45,756 nucleotides of DNA from Bacteroidales bacterium (lineage in GTDB: Bacteria > Bacteroidota > Bacteroidia > Bacteroidales > WCHB1-69), in contig JAFXSR010000041.1 of the NCBI GenBank assembly GCA_017525505.1, positions 1 through 45,756 on the forward strand, given 5' to 3'. The first letter of the stretch is position 1. Each line of letters starts with the position of its first letter. The notes below the pieces were generated by a model, which saw only the letters and a list, made by a program, of their open reading frames with translations, was not told the origin of the DNA and did not search any database. This document shows positions 41,908 through 45,756 of this stretch, in pieces. Both the position numbers and the translations under genes were made by a program.

Positions 41908-44421
41908 TCAGGCATCCACATTGATGATAATGCGTATGGCTTTGTACCTGCTGTCGCCTTGAAAATCATGCAGGATTTGTTGTAGCTTTAATTTATTCTG
42001 AACCAAATTGTTATCTTTATTCAACTTAATCCAGAAATCTTTCATATAGTAATTCTGGATGCGGGAGACCAAGGGCCATTCGGGGCCCAGCACCCGATGC
42101 GGGAAAGCCTCTCGCAGCAATGGAGCCAAGGCCAGCGATGCCTCGTTGACCAGCTCGTCATTGGTATGTTTCAGTGTGATTTTCACCAGGCGGCACAGCG
42201 GCGGAAAATTGAACTGTCTGCGCTCGGCAATCTGCTGGCGGTACATACTCTGATAGTCGTTGGTAACCACATATTGCAGAGCCGGATGGCTGGGCTGATA
42301 GGTTTGGATAACCACCTTTCCGGGCACCTCTTTGCGACCGGCGCGGCCACTCACCTGCGACATGATCTGAAAAGCCTTCTCAAAAGAGCGGAAATCCGGA
42401 TAAGACAACAGATTGTCGGCGTTCAGAATGCCCACCACACTCACGCGGTCGAAATCCAAGCCCTTGGTCACCATCTGTGTACCCACCAAGATATCGGTTT
42501 TATGCTGTTCAAAGTCGGAGATGATCTTCTGGTAGGCGTTTTTGTTGCGCGTGGTATCCATGTCCATGCGGGCCACCGTTGCCTCAGGAAACAGCTCTGC
42601 CAAGGCATCTTCCACCTTCTCGGTACCGAAGCCGCGCATCTCGATATCGGTGCTATGGCATTGCGGACATTCCTTGGGCACCTCCACCGCATAGCCACAA
42701 TAGTGGCACTTCAGCAAGTTACTCCGTTTGTGATAAGTCAGCGTCACATCGCAATGTTTGCAAACCGGCATATTCTGGCAGGTGTTGCAATACAGGCGGA
42801 GCGAGTAGCCACGACGGTTTTGGAAAAGGATAATTTGCTCGTGTTTCGACAAGGCCTCGGCCATGCAGTCAATCAGGAACTGCGAGAAATGGCCGTTCAT
42901 TTTCTTCTGCCGCAGATTCTTCACGATATCAACCACCCAAATGTCGGGCAAAGTGCTGTCGGCATAGCGATGCATCAGCTTGACCAGTCCGAATTTCTGC
43001 TGTTGGGCATTGTAATAGCTCTCCAACGAAGGCGTGGCCGTGCCCAACAACACCTTGCACTGGTGAATTTTCGCCAATACAACCGCCCCGTCTCTGGCGT
43101 GATAGCGCGGTGCAGGATCAATTTGCTTGTAAGAACCATCGTGCTCCTCATCTACAATAATCAGGCCCAGATTCTGGTACGGCAGCAGCAAAGCCGAGCG
43201 AGCACCCAGAATCAGCTGATATTTTGTGTTCAAATCCCCTTCTTTATGCTGATTCAGTACCCGATTCCAGATTTCCACACGCTCATACTCATTGAAGCGA
43301 GAGTGGTACACTCCTACCCTATCACCGAAAAACTTCCGCAAGCGGTTGACAATCTGCGAGGTGAGGGCGATTTCAGGCAAAAGGTAAAGCACTTGCTTAC
43401 CCTGTTTCAGCACCATGTCTATCAGTTTGATATATATCTCTGTCTTGCCGCTTCCCGTCACACCGTGCAACAGCACCGTATCATGCTCCTGAAACTGCAT
43501 TTTAATTTCATTCATGGCCTGTTGCTGATGATCTGACAAGAGGATATCCTCTGGTAAAGACGAAGAGTCATACGCCTCCAAACGGCTGGTAACCACGGTT
43601 TGTTGCTCGAAAACACCCTTGTCTATTAACGTTTGCAGACGTGCCTGCGATATTTCCGCCTTTTTCAGCAAATCCGCTTTCCTGATAACCGCTTTCAAGT
43701 TGAAACCGTTAGGTTTGGCACTATCCTTGGTCAGCATCAGAAACGAAAGCAAGAGGTCTTGCTGCTTGGCGGTTTTCTTGGATGCGCCCAGGGAATCTAT
43801 CAAATTCATCAGCGTGGTCTCATCATCACAATAAGGAGCTGCCAAAGCGATGAAAGTCTCCGTTTTAGGCTTATAAGGGTCACGGATTTCCTCGTCTGTA
43901 ATCACCACATCCTTATCCACCAAAGATTTGATAATCGGAATAACCTTCTGGATGTCAATGGTCTTGGCAATTTCATCCACGGTCATGGTCGGATGATAGG
44001 CCAAAGCCTCTACCAGCTTGGTTTCCTTCTCGTTCAGCACGGTCATATCCCCGTCGAAGGCCGGATTCAGCTGGATTTTGGTTTCGCTGGCCAGTTTGAG
44101 GGCGGAGGGCAACGCAGCGGCCATCACCTCGCCCAAGGAGCACATATAGTAGCGGGCAATCCACTGCCACAGCTGGATTTGACGTTCCGACACCACAGAA
44201 TGATTGTCGATCACGTCCAGCACATATTTCACATTGATTTGCTGCGGCACATTCTCGTGCACTTTAAGCACCAAGCCCGAATACAGCTTACTTTTGCCGA
44301 AAGGCACCACCACCCGCATTCCGAAGTCGACGCTATCGTTCAGTTCCTGGGGAATGCGATAGGTAAAAAGCCCTTGCAAAGGCAAGGGCAATAGTACATC
44401 CGCAAAGTAAGTATGCATCAT
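41908..44421 (-). CDS. priA: Primosomal protein N' (PriA helicase)
   Basis: An 837-residue helicase that restarts collapsed replication forks. The N-terminal 3'-binding domain (FADVLLPLPLQGLFTYRIP, GMRVVVPFGKSKLYSGLV) is present. Walker A is GVTGSGKT (320-327), the Walker B box DEEH is at 424-427 and motif III is LGTATPS. The zinc-binding insert holds CNTC, CKHC, CHYC and CPQC pairs, and motifs QMVTKGLDF and SGRAGR follow. It is longer than the E. coli protein (about 730) mainly because of a linker around residues 130-290. A second ATG at 44418 is equally possible. It begins 30 bases after gap on the same strand. Confidence 0.97.
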   Translation of the reverse strand: MMHTYFADVLLPLPLQGLFTYRIPQELNDSVDFGMRVVVPFGKSKLYSGLVLKVHENVPQQINVKYVLDVIDNHSVVSERQIQLWQWIARYYMCSLGEVMAAALPSALKLASETKIQLNPAFDGDMTVLNEKETKLVEALAYHPTMTVDEIAKTIDIQKVIPIIKSLVDKDVVITDEEIRDPYKPKTETFIALAAPYCDDETTLMNLIDSLGASKKTAKQQDLLLSFLMLTKDSAKPNGFNLKAVIRKADLLKKAEISQARLQTLIDKGVFEQQTVVTSRLEAYDSSSLPEDILLSDHQQQAMNEIKMQFQEHDTVLLHGVTGSGKTEIYIKLIDMVLKQGKQVLYLLPEIALTSQIVNRLRKFFGDRVGVYHSRFNEYERVEIWNRVLNQHKEGDLNTKYQLILGARSALLLPYQNLGLIIVDEEHDGSYKQIDPAPRYHARDGAVVLAKIHQCKVLLGTATPSLESYYNAQQQKFGLVKLMHRYADSTLPDIWVVDIVKNLRQKKMNGHFSQFLIDCMAEALSKHEQIILFQNRRGYSLRLYCNTCQNMPVCKHCDVTLTYHKRSNLLKCHYCGYAVEVPKECPQCHSTDIEMRGFGTEKVEDALAELFPEATVARMDMDTTRNKNAYQKIISDFEQHKTDILVGTQMVTKGLDFDRVSVVGILNADNLLSYPDFRSFEKAFQIMSQVSGRAGRKEVPGKVVIQTYQPSHPALQYVVTNDYQSMYRQQIAERRQFNFPPLCRLVKITLKHTNDELVNEASLALAPLLREAFPHRVLGPEWPLVSRIQNYYMKDFWIKLNKDNNLVQNKLKLQQILHDFQGDSRYKAIRIIINVDA

Positions 44422-44451
44422 GCGAAATATTCAAAAAGCATGCGTAATAGC

Positions 44452-45474
<1,023 letters not shown>

Positions 45475-45497
45475 TTATGTTGTATAAAAAAAGTGTG

Positions 45498-45505
45498 CAA
45501 AGATA
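45498..45505 (-). promoter_or_regulatory. -7 promoter box of gap
   Basis: TATCTTTG on the - strand fits TAnnTTTG, 45 bases before the gap ATG. Confidence 0.6.
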
Positions 45506-45570
45506 GCATAAATTTTTCGGATTTGCCCCGGTTAGGAGAAAAAAAGTTAGTACTTTTGTCAGTTCAATAA

Positions 45571-45605
45571 CAAAAAAGCACTCACAAATTCCTTTGTAAG
45601 TGCTT
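45571..45605 (-). terminator. Rho-independent terminator of the tRNA-Asn remnant
   Basis: A 13-bp stem with one mismatch (45576-45588 with 45593-45605) and a four-base loop. On the - strand it ends in six T. It lies eight bases after the CCA end of the tRNA fragment, as expected for the native end of a tRNA gene. Confidence 0.8.
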
Positions 45606-45613
45606 GTGTTTCT

Positions 45614-45661
45614 TGGCGCTCCCTCTAGGACTTGAACCTAGGACCCTCTGATTAACAGTCA
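45614..45661 (-). pseudogene. 3' fragment of tRNA-Asn (anticodon GTT), likely attachment site
   Basis: 48 bases on the - strand read as the 3' part of a tRNA: anticodon loop CTGTTAA (anticodon GTT, Asn), anticodon-stem 3' half TCAGA, variable loop GGGTC, T arm CTAGG-TTCAAGT-CCTAG, acceptor 3' half AGGGAGC, discriminator G and encoded CCA. The 5' side breaks down: only TGA of the anticodon stem's 5' half is present, the next bases (AA instead of CT) do not pair, and no D arm or 5' acceptor (GCTCCCT expected) occurs upstream. The break inside the anticodon stem is the usual crossover point of tyrosine-integrase elements that insert at tRNA 3' ends. The terminator after it shows this is the displaced native end. 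Confidence 0.75.
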
Positions 45662-45756
45662 TTCGGTTTTTCGTCCGTATCTATTTGTAGCGCAATGAGA
45701 TGGTTCAAACGCCAATTCACAATTTGTGAACTATTAGTGATTTTCAGCAGAAAACC
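45662..45756. other. Possible start of an integrated element (runs off the window)
   Basis: The 95 bases beyond the tRNA fragment show a 15-base palindrome at 45716-45730 (TTCACAA-T-TTGTGAA). A frame on the - strand is open from the window end to a TAA inside the anticodon of the fragment, but its 34 residues match nothing I know. If the tRNA fragment is an attachment site, this is the end of the element, and the integrase and intact tRNA would lie to the right. Confidence 0.35.

Noticed and set aside
42097..43536. A 479-codon open frame on the + strand opposite priA
   Set aside because: It lies fully antisense to an intact priA with all helicase motifs and has no recognisable domain. It is a composition shadow.
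45614..45690. A complete tRNA at the right end
   Set aside because: The 3' half is perfect, but no D arm or 5' acceptor can be found upstream, so it is a fragment, not a working tRNA.

Overview
The window comes from a Bacteroidota chromosome, most likely a member of the Bacteroidales or a relative that carries a type IX secretion system (T9SS). The evidence is: promoters of the TTTG-N19-21-TAnnTTTG type in front of many genes and few strong Shine-Dalgarno sequences; a TonB-dependent receptor with an N-terminal carboxypeptidase-regulatory-like domain; proteins with T9SS-type C-terminal sorting domains; a PorV/PorQ-family barrel; a DUF4153 membrane protein; and MORN-variant repeats. Most of the window is ordinary chromosomal backbone. 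Both edges carry signs of gene gain and loss.

Left edge (1-3.3 kb): the end of an unrecognised gene, a 5'-truncated DUF4153 membrane gene, a HigB/HigA toxin-antitoxin pair and an orphan secreted protein. A perfect 26-bp repeat covers the last codons of the DUF4153 gene and occurs again at 3248-3273, so higBA and the orphan gene sit between direct repeats 2020 bp apart. The block 3.3-8.5 kb (+ strand) is one tightly spaced envelope-related run: a conserved secreted protein, a short-chain dehydrogenase, an LD-carboxypeptidase, a PlsC-like acyltransferase and a fusion of an AmgK-like sugar kinase with the RapZ C-terminal domain. A small predicted outer-membrane protein follows from its own promoter.

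9.4-17.2 kb (- strand): greA, a HIT protein, the N-terminal half of a split transketolase, an LptF/LptG-type permease, a GT4 glycosyltransferase, dxs and an unknown two-helix membrane protein, mostly overlapping or nearly so. 17.2-27.4 kb (- strand): a three-gene surface locus made of a 1281-aa TonB-dependent receptor, a 1682-aa secreted protein with a T9SS-like tail and a PorV/PorQ-family barrel. Upstream of it are a small membrane-anchored protein with a G10 tract inside its gene and a tRNA-Lys.

28.2-32.8 kb: a small + strand protein with an AT-hook-like tail, then a - strand run (type I periplasmic-binding-fold protein, MORN-repeat protein, MBL-fold hydrolase, folE) and an 8Fe ferredoxin too short for routine gene calls. 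32.9-39 kb (+ strand): dihydrolipoyl dehydrogenase, a barrel-like protein, a choice-of-anchor-L/PKD/T9SS type B protein and an M16 peptidase. 39-45.5 kb (- strand): murG, guaA, priA and gap. The last 150 bases hold a displaced 3' end of a tRNA-Asn gene with its terminator, broken in the anticodon stem. This looks like an attachment site, so an integrated element probably begins at about 45662 and continues past the window.

No CRISPR array, rRNA, transposase or integrase gene is visible inside the window.
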